DNA of 64,000 nt, from NCBI RefSeq assembly GCF_014839805.1, contig NC_051123.1, forward strand, positions 10,646,727 through 10,710,726, given 5' to 3'. Both the position numbers and the translations under genes were made by a program. Below, piece after piece: positions 11,801 to 18,026 of this stretch (positions within the stretch are counted from its first letter, which is position 1; each line of letters begins with the position of its first letter). Source of the DNA: Manduca sexta (Eukaryota; Arthropoda; Insecta; Lepidoptera; Sphingidae). The notes below the pieces were generated by a model, which was not told where the DNA came from, made no database searches, and worked only from the letters and a program-made list of their open reading frames with translations.

Positions 11801-14800
11801 GTAGAGTCCAGTGTGAGTGTACGCACCGTCCCCGCGCGCGTAGTGCGCGAGGCTGGCTCAGCGCCGGCAGCGACACGGCGTGCGCGCCGCCCGCGTGCAG
11901 CGCCGCGTACGCGCCGCCGGGCACTAGGGGATACAATATATATATGTGTAGAGTCCAGTGTGAGTGTACGCACCGTCCCCGCGCGCGTAGTGCGCGAGGC
12001 TAACCAGCGCCGGCAGCGACACGGCGTGCGCGCCGCCCGCGTGCAGCGCCGCGTACGCGCCGCCGGGCACTAGGGGATACAATATATATATGTGTAGAGT
12101 CCAGTGTGAGTGTACGCACCGTCCCCGCGCGCGTAGTGCGCGAGGCTGGCCAGCGCCGGCAGCGACACGGCGTGCGCGCCGCCCGCGTGCAGCGCCGCGT
12201 ACGCGCCGCCGGGCACTAGGGGATACAATATATATATGTGTAGAGTCCAGTGTGAGTGTACGCACCGTCCCCGCGCGCGTAGTGCGCGAGGCTGGCCAGC
12301 GCCGGCAGCGACACGGCGTGCGCGCCGCCCGCGTGCAGCGCCGCGTACGCGCCGCCGGGCACTAGGGGATACAATATATATATGTGTAGAGTCCAGTGTG
12401 AGTGTACGCACCGTCCCCGCGCGCGTAGTGCGCGAGGCTGGCCAGCGCCGGCAGCGACACGGCGTGCGCGCCGCCCGCGTGCAGCGCCGCGTACGCGCCG
12501 CCCGCGCACTGTGGGGGGGACAAGAATATACTCAATCGAAACATAATTCAAACAAATCCATCAGTTATTAACTGTTTTGTACATTTGTTTTGGATATAAT
12601 TAGCGATCAAGTGTTAAAACTTAGACAAAAGAATGTCTTAGACCGAAGATTCTCAAACTTTTTTTTCTTATAGACCCCTCATTCAAGGATTTACTTGTTT
12701 CCGTTGACATCTGTTTTTTTTGGTTACGCAGAGAAGGTGCATTACAAATACCGCCCCGCCACCGCGTGGGGCGTCTGGACAGTTATGCTCGGGTCACCGC
12801 GCCCCTTACGACCCCTGTCAATATTATCTACCTACGTTAGTGAGGCCAAGACGACATTTTAGTACTTAACTATCAAATCAGATAAATTTTCGTGAACCCG
12901 ATCTTTTGGACACGCCAACGTAGACCCCCGTCAAGTCTCCCGTGGACCCCTGGGGATCACCTGGAAGACTTTGGGAATCAATGGTCTAGACGTAGTGTGC
13001 TTCAATGACACTAAAACTAGTTGACCAAGGATTATAAACTAGTGTGCGTGACTACGTAAATATTTCCAACTCCTCCCTGTCTTTCTATTTGATTAATTTC
13101 GTTGCGGGATAATGACAAATTAGTTTTCCCTACTCGCCGAGCTTTAACGCTCGGTGTCATAAATACGTGCCACTGCTGATCCTGGCTTACAGGAGTTGTA
13201 GTGGTGGATGTGAGGCGGGAAAAGTCTCTCTAGTGTACGTGACAGTTACGTCATTCGTCGTTGCGTCAATATGATACAGCATATTGCTGTACCTACGTAA
13301 TTTTGCTTTGCCTTGTGTGCGTGCATAATGATATCAGTTGGTGCACGTTCCCCGTTACTTGCCCATAAACAATAAAAACACCATCTCACACATTGAATTA
13401 TGAGACACCATCCGATACCTTGAATTACAAAGTATTTGGTATTCCACTGCGCTCGACATCCCGAGACGTGAGATGTTAAGTCTCATTATGTCCAGTAGTT
13501 ACACTGGCTACAGTGTTCTTCAAACCGGAACACAAGTGAATACACACTGCTTGACGGTAGAAATAAACATTACAGGCGCACCAACCCAAGCGGACTCTCA
13601 CATATGAGAGACCACCTTTAAAGCAAGCAATAATTCATAAAGAAAAATATATAGAGGTTCATTTTGACATTGCGTTACTAAATGAAACCACATACTCATC
13701 TTCAACTTTGCTGACGTTGTGCCAAAAATCATCCATTAATAACAAATATTTTCACCGAAAATCCTGGTTTTAGTTTCCTGATTTTTTGATCATTTTTTAG
13801 TTTAGCGAATATGGCGTGTGCGTTAGTGTATTTCTGACTGAAAATACGATATTGTCGCTGCGACGAATTCTCTTAGAGAAGTAATAGTGGTATTAGGGCG
13901 CGTAAAATTAAAATCACTTTTTATTAATATTAATTTTGTTCGAATCTTACACTTTTTTATTTTACATCTAAGACACAAGTAACTTGTTGTATAGTCTTAT
14001 TTCCAAATAGAAAGGTATGTGGTTTAATTTAGTAATGCAATGCCGAAAGGACCCTGTTTAGTGTCACTTTTACTCCAAGAATGGTTTTTCACGCAGGCGA
14101 AGCCACAAAATACACCTATACAAGATAAATGGTAAACTCACCTGGATCAGCTGCACTGGATAAGAGTATTGTAGCGCGTCGTCCTCCGAGTTCAGTACGA
14201 TGTTCAGTTCGACGGTCTCCACCACGTACAGGGCGTGGCTGTCGCCGTTTGCCGCTTCGGATTCGTTACTCTACAATATATGAACATCATTACAGACTTA
14301 AAGAGTTATAATAAATATATAAATAATAGTATCAGTATTATATACTGTCCCACTGCTGGTCACGGGCCTCCTCTACTACTGAGAGGGATTAGGCCTTAGT
14401 CTACCTCGCTGTAGTGCAGATTGGGAGACTTCACACATCCTCAAAAATCCTATAGAGAACTTCTCGGGTATACAAGCTTTTTCACGACGTTTTCCTTTAC
14501 CGTTAAAGCAAGCGATAACTCACAATGAGTACACATATACTTTTAGAAAAGTCTAAGGTGTGTTCTTTTGAGTTTTGAACCTGCGGACATTCGTCTTGGC
14601 AGTCCGTTCCAACTAACTCTAGATTATCGCCGCTTTACAAAAAAAAACTAAATAATAATAGAGTTATTGTCTTATTTTTTTTTTTTTTTTTTTTTTTAAT
14701 GAAGGTTTTTCTACTCAGTAACAGCTCGGAATCTAGAATTTGTGCCCGATACACATCGACTCTCGCTCGTATGAATTGACCCTAATTTCAATTCCGATGG

Positions 14801-16983
14801 TCGATGGCAATTAACCTTCCAAAACATCCAAAACGGTCGAAACTTTCTTTGGGCTCCATTTCTTAACATCAGGTACAATGAAGCCACTTTGACGAACTTT
14901 GAAAAAAAAAACACCTCCTACTCGTAGTAATCGGCACTTTCATTTGGCTTCACTTCTTAAAATCAGGTGCAGTGAAGTCACTTTGTCAAAAAAAAATAGC
15001 TCTTAAGTGTAGTATCATAGTACTCACATTCGGCAGCAGCAGACAGTGGTATATGGACGCGGTGCAGGTGGCTATGATGACCATGGGCGGCACGTCCCCC
15101 CCGCCCAGCGCGAGGATCGAGCACGACTCCGAGCCGTAGTTGTCGTCCGCTGGGGGGTAGATCGCGATCGGCCCGGTCAGCTTCGGGTGGGGCGGGCTGG
15201 AAGTTAATAATACATCTGTATAACATCTTACAGTATCATAAATTCAGGGGTAGGCAGAAATGCCGATGAATTGATCAGCTTATTGCCATTTAACAGACAA
15301 TTTTTTTATGAAAAATTCAAAGTCAATTAACGTGACCCGAAAATCGAACCCGACACCTTCATACTCGGTACCGCATACGCCACAAAAATACGTCAACTAA
15401 CTTTCATAAAAAAACTGTATTTTTTTTTCTATAAAGCTCTGCACTTTACACCGTAAACTGACTTTAAAGAGCAATATTAGAGTTTTGGTTGTCGTGACAC
15501 AGCTTCTCCTGAGATGGCCACATAGTGGTCCCGGTTTGGATATGAAACATGTTTTAATTTTTGTTTCTCACTTTTATATGTAGAGTCATTTTTACATTTC
15601 GTTACTAAATAAAACTACATACTCGTTTGCTAACATTGTGCAAAAATACATCAATGAAAAACAATTAATATTTTCGCCAAAAAACTTGATGTTGCCGCTT
15701 CAACAAATTCTTTTCTTGTAGTAATAATGGCCTTGGAACATGTAAAATTAAATTGCTTTTTATGAATATTTAATATACAATTTTATTTTGCACTCATTGT
15801 TAAAATAACTTATGGTAAAGTGTTCTTTTCGAGAAGTATATGGTTTTAAATTCATGTACCGCGACAATACATTATTCTTTCTTTCCATACCTTTTACTCT
15901 CCAAATCACACGACAGCATGTAAACCTCGCCATCTCCCTCAGGATGAGCAGCTGGTCCCCATCCGGTGTGGGGGTGAAGTCCACCGCAGTGTCTCCGAGG
16001 CTGTCCAGGATCGTCTTCCCGGCGAGCAGGCTGGACGGCTTCGGGCCGATCGTGTACACCTTGACGAGCTTCGGGCCCGAACGGAGAGCTATGTTATACA
16101 GTCTGAAATCGAGAGATGTATTTCGGGTTTGGAGTTGTCAACATAACGATTAATGTAATATTAACTACTAAACGTCCCTATCCTTGAGGTTAAAACGTCT
16201 CCTTAGATCATGATTTTGTCACCCGCATTGCTCTGGAGGGAAGTGAACAATTAATATTTCCAACTCCGCCCTATCTTTCTATTTGATTAATTTCGTTGCG
16301 GGATAATGGCATATTCGTTTTCGCTGAGACTCGCTGAGCTTCACTGCTCGGTGTTATGCGTGCCGCTTCTGATCCTGGCTTACAGAAGTTGTAGTGGTGG
16401 GTGTGATGCCGGCAAAGTCTCTACTAAATGGTCTGGTCTTACAGCTTAAAAATACACACACACACACACACTTACACCTTTCGTCCCCAAAGGGGTAAAC
16501 ATTAGTGCAACTGGTGCACCATCTTTCAGAGAAGTAAAACCTAATATCATTGCTCGATCCATGAATGAAAACCGAGACTTCAGCATTGCAGTCGTACCGT
16601 AATACAACTACGCCACACAGGCAAATTCAAAATATTACTTAAAAAAAATATACAATTTATGTTAAAATGAAACTTTGGAAAAAACGTACGGAGTGTATAC
16701 TAAAGCGATAGCAAAGCACGCCGTTGAGGATATTTACAACTTTACTGTTGTAAACAGAGAAAAATATCAACATGACTTCACAATATATAACCTTTTCAAT
16801 CTGTTTTGTATTTTGAACTACCACAATGAGCGGCTTGTCTGAAACCTACGTAAGTAACTATTATATTACCTGATAGTATTATCAGAGACCAGCACGAGAA
16901 CGTGTGACAGTGAATTCGGATGCCAGTGCACGCGACGGACATCTCCCAATGTGTAGAGGAACCTCTCGTCGAGTGACACGCTT
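2747..16983 (-). CDS. Nup88: Nup88, nuclear pore complex protein (left copy, 5' exons missing)
   Basis: Nup88 (Drosophila mbo) sits on the cytoplasmic face of the nuclear pore, partners Nup214 and influences CRM1-dependent export. Thirteen exons were joined by splice sites and phase. Encoded in order are: beta-propeller segments (LDERFLYTLGDVRRVHWHP, DNTIRLYNIAL, SLGDTAVDF, ADDNYGSESCS, YVVETVELNIVL, HAGGAHAVSLP), a linker (LEPYDLEEQLYKEIQ), then coiled coil (LADKLRAVHTLAERQ, LQSVVLEEKRLLAEKH, QIQQLKQHSKRNAEE, VSTLIEETKLLKDQL). Total is about 548 codons against about 740 residues in vertebrates; the shortfall is at the N-terminus. Three oddities in this copy: a 1-nt deletion in the exon at 15891-16102 breaks the frame, the exon at 12412-12508 is followed by six further tandem copies, and a 2.86-kb transposon sits in the intron between the exons at 7651 and 11259. 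The identification is firm; the intactness of this copy is not. Confidence 0.92.
3140..3466 (+). repeat. LINE 3' tail in a Nup88 intron
   Basis: Starts AACTAGCTGACGTTGC and ends with GAAATCGGTCCAGCCGTTC, GTGATGACGTGACCAAGGG and TATATATAG, a very common lepidopteran non-LTR tail. The allelic right copy begins inside it at 19720. Confidence 0.7.
3488..3715 (+). repeat. tRNA-derived SINE body
   Basis: TTTCTACTCGTTTACTACTC, CCCGGAGTTTGGAATTTGTG, GGCTCGCCCCCTGTCACATC and the terminal GTGTGTGCGTGTGTG mark a well-known lepidopteran SINE. An 88-residue open frame over it is not a gene. The allelic copy is at 19953-20190. Confidence 0.7.
4064..4152 (-). CDS. Nup88: Nup88 penultimate exon (left copy)
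   Basis: Acceptor TTTCCAG, phase-0 start INKWQEEYKKKDAALGK, ending SIQSILQQ plus two bases before a perfect GTAAGT donor. IQSIL matches a conserved motif near the Nup88 C-terminus. Confidence 0.85.
4629..4785 (-). CDS. Nup88: Nup88 coiled-coil exon (left copy)
   Basis: 157 nt, entered in phase 2 after CGCAG and leaving in phase 0. It encodes CSAVVRGLRASC through QIQQLKQHSKRNAEE, a helical, Gln/Arg-rich coiled-coil segment. The donor GAG/GTCTGG is weak, but phase on both sides and an in-frame stop only four codons past it in this copy support it. Confidence 0.8.
4818..5062 (+). repeat. Dispersed repeat (GATGGTAAGCATA type)
   Basis: Contains CACCTGATGGTAAGCATA, GACGAGAGATGATTATG, ACAATTATGCCGGTCTG and ATATAAAATATATCCTACC. 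Relatives lie at 21889-22035, 44770-45010 and, inverted, 45885-46015 and 52130-52260. Confidence 0.6.
5234..5322 (-). CDS. Nup88: Nup88 coiled-coil exon (left copy)
   Basis: 89 nt between TTTTCAG and GTAAAC, reading KEIDDVQLQSVVLEEKRL and then LAEKHQDDIKY. Three differences from the right copy, all silent. Confidence 0.88.
5520..5605 (+). repeat. SINE 3'-end fragment
   Basis: GCATGGTGGACTAAGC through GGAAGCCCGTGCCCACCAG to TACAGGGCTGATGT is the right end of the HaSE-like SINE seen whole at 10775-11098. The allelic copy is at 22497-22578. Confidence 0.6.
5658..6021 (+). repeat. GT-rich minisatellite beside a Nup88 splice donor
   Basis: Irregular tandem units built from GGTTGGTGTGTGATGTGTAG and GGTGGTTGGTGTGT, about 360 bp, ending 7 bp from the donor of the exon at 6029-6166. 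On the transcript strand it is a C/A-rich (CACCAACCACAC) tract. The Thr/His-rich open frames are repeat by-products. The right copy (22632-22997) has a similar length but a different order of unit variants. Confidence 0.92.
6029..6166 (-). CDS. Nup88: Nup88 coiled-coil exon (left copy)
   Basis: 138 nt, phase 0 to 0, from GTGTCAG to GTACAC. It reads TLSSACVRLRGEYVRRLAR through GWLHALQ: Ala/Leu/Arg-rich helix, high GC. Its donor abuts the GT-rich minisatellite at 5658-6021. Confidence 0.88.
6200..6420 (-). repeat. SINE, reverse orientation
   Basis: AGGCAGAGATGCAACTGG, AATTCCAGACTCCGGGCTGA and AATGCAGTCGTACCGTAATA are the complement of the SINE at 3488-3715, with its 5' region. The allelic copy is at 23172-23405. 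Confidence 0.65.
6886..6999 (-). CDS. Nup88: Nup88 linker exon (left copy)
   Basis: 114 nt, phase 0 to 0, donor GTGAGT. It encodes RQKLTFSSIIQDILTRE and ends EPSPKECLE. The SxxxxQxIL and PPxECL-like patterns match the region between propeller and coiled coil in Nup88. Confidence 0.9.
7015..7190 (-). repeat. Dispersed repeat (GACGAGACGAGCTTGCC type)
   Basis: Complement of an element with GACGAGACGAGCTTGCC, GGTAAGCGATACGACC, TGTTTGGTATTCCACTGC and GTCCAGTAGTTACACTGGC. Other copies: 13365-13535, 37355-37475, 38475-38660 and their alleles. Confidence 0.65.
7651..7750 (-). CDS. Nup88: Nup88 linker exon (left copy)
   Basis: 100 nt after TTGCAG, completing an Arg codon, then SLEPYDLEEQLYKEIQLK and DDLRNMMKE before GTATCA. 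The intron upstream of it holds the transposon at 7891-10747. Confidence 0.88.
8185..8473 (+). pseudogene. DDE transposase remnant (DDE_Tnp_4 / Harbinger type)
   Basis: Reads YISPGYGGRISDVCLVENC, a stop, then GAIILADRGFKHIEQLLLQK, SLVRPPSVSV, a stop, and TKEIASLLIHIERVIRHLRE. The ADRGF Asp and the HIERVIR Glu are the second and third catalytic acids; the first and any THAP domain are absent. In-frame stops show decay. This is the C-terminal part of a transposase usually several hundred residues long. Confidence 0.8.
8690..10493 (-). pseudogene. YqaJ-type (lambda exonuclease-like) nuclease remnant of the transposon
   Basis: From 5' to 3' on the minus strand: an N-terminal stretch at about 10286-10492 (LPKIVSFMIANFFASNSDF, CSAELRNVKTS), a Cys/Thr-rich stretch near 9760-9990 (GSDCETFLAKINGVFTQENI, LTRAQHEIQAWHELR), then about 9040-9240 (ITVGSLVALIMGAKVPD, TPTMKRGKSLE) and 8700-9050 (PMVAASPDGILEGDTVIEIK, CPTSQKSF). 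SPDG and EIKCP carry the metal-binding Asp, Glu and Lys of the YqaJ/PD-(D/E)XK fold. A frameshift near 9090 and stops near 8912 and 9880 disable it. Introns may separate the blocks. Probably acted in transposition of the parent element. Confidence 0.75.
9451..9628. mobile_element. Nested hAT-like MITE
   Basis: Inside the transposon. Ends AGCATTTTCCAAACTTTC and the imperfect inverse CAGGTTGGGAATTTTGCT, with GTGGACC and CACAGACCCC subterminal motifs. The same style of element occurs at 12645-12983. Flanks CTAAGAC and CTAGAAC are only similar, so the target duplication is uncertain. Confidence 0.5.
10775..11098 (+). mobile_element. HaSE-like tRNA-derived SINE
   Basis: tRNA-like head with GATAGCTTAGTTGATTG and B-box GCAGGTTCAAATCCC, body GGAAAACATCGTGAGGAAAC, and tail GCGTGGTGGACTAAGG to ACAGGGTTGATATT. 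The open frames here are not genes. The transposon lies just 5' of it; the allele is at 24870-25195. Other copies: 14335-14640, 27545-27848, 39955-40140, 58940-59100, 51340-51555. Confidence 0.75.
11259..11427 (-). CDS. Nup88: Nup88 propeller exon (left copy)
   Basis: 169 nt between TTATCCCCAG and GTGACG, reading DAESLLASLCSRPSVSRYVV and later LLVLCADGALIAR. It corresponds to the last propeller blade. One silent difference from the right copy (a Val codon). Confidence 0.9.
11535..11630 (-). CDS. Nup88: Internal copy of the Nup88 exon (unit 1), splicing unproven
   Basis: 96 nt between a potential TATCCCCTAG acceptor (new duplication junction) and the normal GTGCGT donor. In phase 1 it reads VPGGAYAALHAGGAHAVSLP and onward to YARGD. 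Adding it would extend the protein by 32 residues without a frame change. Whether it is used is unknown. Confidence 0.4.
11681..11776 (-). CDS. Nup88: Internal copy of the Nup88 exon (unit 2), splicing unproven
   Basis: Same 96-nt phase-1/phase-1 structure as the neighbouring units, separated from each by a 50-nt GT...TAG interval. Confidence 0.4.
11827..11923 (-). CDS. Nup88: Internal copy of the Nup88 exon (unit 3), frame-disrupting
   Basis: 97 nt instead of 96, because of an extra base near 11858 (GGCTGGCTCAGC against GGCTGGCCAGC in other units). If spliced in, it would shift the frame of everything downstream. It could equally be a read error. Confidence 0.35.
11974..12069 (-). CDS. Nup88: Internal copy of the Nup88 exon (unit 4), splicing unproven
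   Basis: 96 nt with one amino-acid change, Ala to Val (LVSLAHYARGD), caused by two adjacent base changes. This private variant argues that at least this unit is a distinct copy. Confidence 0.4.
12120..12215 (-). CDS. Nup88: Internal copy of the Nup88 exon (unit 5), splicing unproven
   Basis: 96 nt, phase 1 to 1, same sequence as units 1, 2 and 6 as far as can be seen by eye. Confidence 0.4.
12266..12361 (-). CDS. Nup88: Internal copy of the Nup88 exon (unit 6), splicing unproven
   Basis: 96 nt, first internal copy met by the transcript after the original exon. Joining GAC-G to TG-CCC gives Asp-Val-Pro and stays in frame. Confidence 0.4.
12412..12508 (-). CDS. Nup88: Nup88 propeller exon, original copy (left copy)
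   Basis: 97 nt from the C-rich acceptor TGTCCCCCCCACAG to the donor GTGCGT. It reads CAGGAYAALHAGGAHAVSLP through AHYARGDG and aligns with the HxAGVHSVGL part of vertebrate Nup88. Only this unit keeps the strong ancestral acceptor; it is also the only unit in the right copy. Confidence 0.9.
12645..12983. mobile_element. hAT-like non-autonomous element
   Basis: Left end GATTCTCAAACTTTTTTT, right end AAGACTTTGGGAATCAATG, with GACCCC and GTGGACCCCTGGGGATC motifs between. The ends are imperfect inverted repeats in the style of hAT MITEs. The allele is at about 25860-26200. Confidence 0.55.
13065..13250 (+). repeat. Dispersed repeat shared between two Nup88 introns
   Basis: ATATTTCCAACTCC, TTTCGTTGCGGGATAATG, GCTCGGTGTCATAA, GATCCTGGCTTACAGGAG and AGTTGTAGTGGTGG recur at 16250-16435 and in the right copy (about 26272-26445 and 29453-29630). 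No coding capacity. Confidence 0.6.
13365..13535 (+). repeat. Dispersed repeat (TGTCCAGTAGTTACACTGGC type)
   Basis: CCATAAACAATAAAAACACC, TATTTGGTATTCCACTGCGC, TGAGATGTTAAGTCTC and GTCCAGTAGTTACACTGGC; same family as 7015-7190, opposite strand. The allele is at 26572-26735. Confidence 0.65.
13667..14043. mobile_element. MITE with about 28-bp inverted ends
   Basis: Left end CATTGCGTTACTAAATGAAA then CCACATAC; the right end read in reverse is CATTGCATTACTAAATTAAA then CCACATAC, 26 of 28 matching. No transposase. The allele is at 26881-27256. A diverged relative with similar internal sequence is at 15594-15860. Confidence 0.7.
14142..14270 (-). CDS. Nup88: Nup88 propeller exon (left copy)
   Basis: 129 nt, phase 0 to 0, TTGTAG acceptor and GTGAGT donor. 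It reads SNESEAANGDSHALYVVETV then ELNIVL and SYPVQLIQ; LYVxExVELxL is a clear Nup88 signature. One silent difference from the right copy. Confidence 0.92.
14335..14640 (-). mobile_element. HaSE-like SINE, reverse orientation
   Basis: TATACTGTCCCACTGCTGG, GGCCTCCTCTACTACTGAG, GACGTTTTCCTTTACCG and GGACATTCGTCTTGGC are the complement of the SINE at 10775-11098. It lies just upstream, in transcript order, of the exon at 14142-14270. The allele is at 27545-27848. Confidence 0.75.
14673..14698. repeat. Poly(T) tract
   Basis: Run of T at 14681-14697 with flanking T-rich sequence; the right copy has only a short T run here (about 27893). Typical of a retroposon poly(A) tail or an unstable homopolymer. 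Confidence 0.8.
15028..15196 (-). CDS. Nup88: Nup88 propeller exon (left copy)
   Basis: 169 nt, acceptor AACTTCCAG, donor GTGAGT. It encodes PPHPKLTGPIAIYPPADDNY and VIIATCTASIYHCLLLPN. The PxAxDNYG and VIAT...YHC patterns are diagnostic for Nup88. One silent Leu difference between copies. Confidence 0.93.
15594..15860. mobile_element. Diverged relative of the MITE at 13667
   Basis: Left end ACATTTCGTTACTAAATAAA then ACTACATACTC; internal AGTAATAATGGCC and ATGTAAAATTAAATTGC parallel the other copy. The right end is degenerate, near 15860, about 30 nt from the exon starting at 15891. The allele is at about 28798-29060. Confidence 0.5.
15891..16102 (-). pseudogene. Nup88: Nup88 propeller exon with 1-nt deletion (left copy)
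   Basis: 212 nt where the right copy has 213. It reads LYNIALRSGPKLVKVYTIGP, SLGDTAVDFTPTPDGDQLL and ILR, then loses the frame: CTCCCTCAGG here against CTCCCCTCAGG in the right copy (near 15938). Otherwise the two exons look identical. The deletion is in a short homopolymer, so an assembly error is a serious alternative to a real null allele. Confidence 0.85.
16250..16435 (+). repeat. Second copy of the repeat at 13065
   Basis: ATATTTCCAACTCCGCCC, TTTCGTTGCGGGATAATG, GATCCTGGCTTACAGAAG and AGTTGTAGTGGTGGGTG. It is followed by a CA run and a reversed SINE. Confidence 0.6.
16450..16622 (-). repeat. SINE, reverse orientation, with CA run
   Basis: ACACACACACTTACACC, CCCAAAGGGGTAAAC, GCAACTGGTGCACC and AGTCGTACCGTAATACAAC, the complement of the SINE family at 3488. 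The allele is at 29655-29822 with a shorter CA run. Confidence 0.65.
16870..16983 (-). CDS. Nup88: Nup88 propeller exon (left copy)
   Basis: 114 nt between TTTTTTCAG and GTAATA. Its first base completes the preceding codon; it then reads SVSLDERFLYTLGDVRRVHW and LVLVSDNTI. It aligns with the ERFF...AWYP...SDNVIRIYSL region of vertebrate Nup88, about 150 residues into the protein. This is the most 5' exon I can assign with confidence. Confidence 0.9.
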
Positions 16984-17280
16984 CTGAAAAAATACAAACA
17001 ACATTATGAGAACGATAGGAAAACATTTGGTGAAAAGTGGGTGCCATGGTTGCACCTCTGGCTACCCCTTGAAGGATAAAGATTGTGATGTTTGTGTGAG
17101 AAGTGGGAGCAGACCCAAATTAATTTTATGTTATTGAAGGTATCGATTGGTATATCGTTTAAAGATAATCTAGTATGACAGAGAGTTTTTCGTCCGTTTT
17201 TTTCTGGTAGAAATTGCTTTTCGAACTGGCGACAAATAGTATACATTAAACAAACAATAAATTAACATTTTTTATCATAC

Positions 17281-17348
17281 CATTTGAATTCTATGAATAT
17301 TTCATAGTCATCTTTTCTCTCTCTTGCTTCAAGACTTTCAGGCAACAT
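17281..17348 (-). other. Doubtful 5' exon candidate
   Basis: ATG at 17346-17348 followed by MLPESLEARERKDDYEIF and a GTATGA donor; an in-frame stop lies upstream. Joined to the next exon it would create TGA in this copy and TGG in the right copy, so it is probably not the real neighbour. No Nup88 similarity recognised. Confidence 0.2.
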
Positions 17349-18026
17349 TGCAAACGTTTCAATAATATGAATTCTTATCTTTCTGAAGCATCAGAGGCGA
17401 TTTGAAAAACAAATCTGCTTTCATTTTTATTTCTTTTACACATACAAACAACACACAACACCCAAAGCCGACGGTAGATTACCGCAAAAACCGCCATATT
17501 TAAATCATCCAACAAAATACTTGGCGGGAAAACCATAAAAACGTTCCCCGCACAATCTCCTATACCTGCCGCCTTCAAAATCCTTTTAAACACTGCACCC
17601 ATTATTATCGGGGCAAAAAAGGCTTCATTCATTATTCCGTATGATAAATACGCGGCAAGGATGCGAGCCGGGGCCCTTAGGTGGTCTGTTTCGGCCATTA
17701 TTTGATTACGCCCGACCGCCATGTTTTTTTTTTGGGCGCGCGCTTGTTTATCCGCGCGGGAAACTGCGATCGTCTTTGCTAATGAAGAATTTAAATTTGG
17801 AACTATTCGTTACAATCAGCTGAGCGTTGGCAAACGAAGGATTTTGTTACCAGCTTGAGTCAGGTGGAAAAAATAATTGAGACTAATCTTGAAGCAAGAT
17901 GTGTCATATTTACCCCAATATCATTTAGAGGTTTTAGTGTTTAAATAATCAACATCTGACAAATAACTTTAAAAACTTATACGTTTATATTGTTAAGTAG
18001 GATCGACACGTTACCTAACTATGTTG
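17349..18026. other. Single-copy region upstream of assigned Nup88 exons
   Basis: No recognised coding exon. A 115-codon minus-strand open frame (17375-17722) shows no Nup88 or other family signature, and its counterpart is interrupted in the right copy by indels. It contains three CNGCCAT motifs (near 17488, 17692 and 17717) and GC-rich GGGCGCGCGCTTG. It could be promoter-proximal sequence. Confidence 0.4.

Larger units (their letters stand above)
11485..12508 (-). repeat. Seven-unit tandem array of a Nup88 exon
   Basis: A 146-bp unit starting at CTAGGGGATAC recurs at 11485, 11631, 11777, 11924, 12070, 12216 and 12362 (spacings 146, 146, 147, 146, 146, 146). Each unit holds about 50 bp of intron and a copy of the exon at 12412-12508. 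Units are nearly identical; differences include one inserted base at about 11858 and GCC to GTT in the unit at 11924. The right copy of the locus has one unit (25582-25728). Overlapping open frames here are repeat by-products unless spliced as described in Part 2. Confidence 0.95.

Noticed and set aside
11265..12571. Overlapping Arg/Ala-rich open frames on both strands of the exon array
   Set aside because: They result from a GC-rich 146-bp repeat; the sensible reading is the short Nup88 exon in each unit, on the minus strand.
17375..17722. 115-codon minus-strand frame as the Nup88 N-terminus
   Set aside because: No Nup88-like sequence, no good join to the next exon, and indels break the corresponding frame in the right copy.
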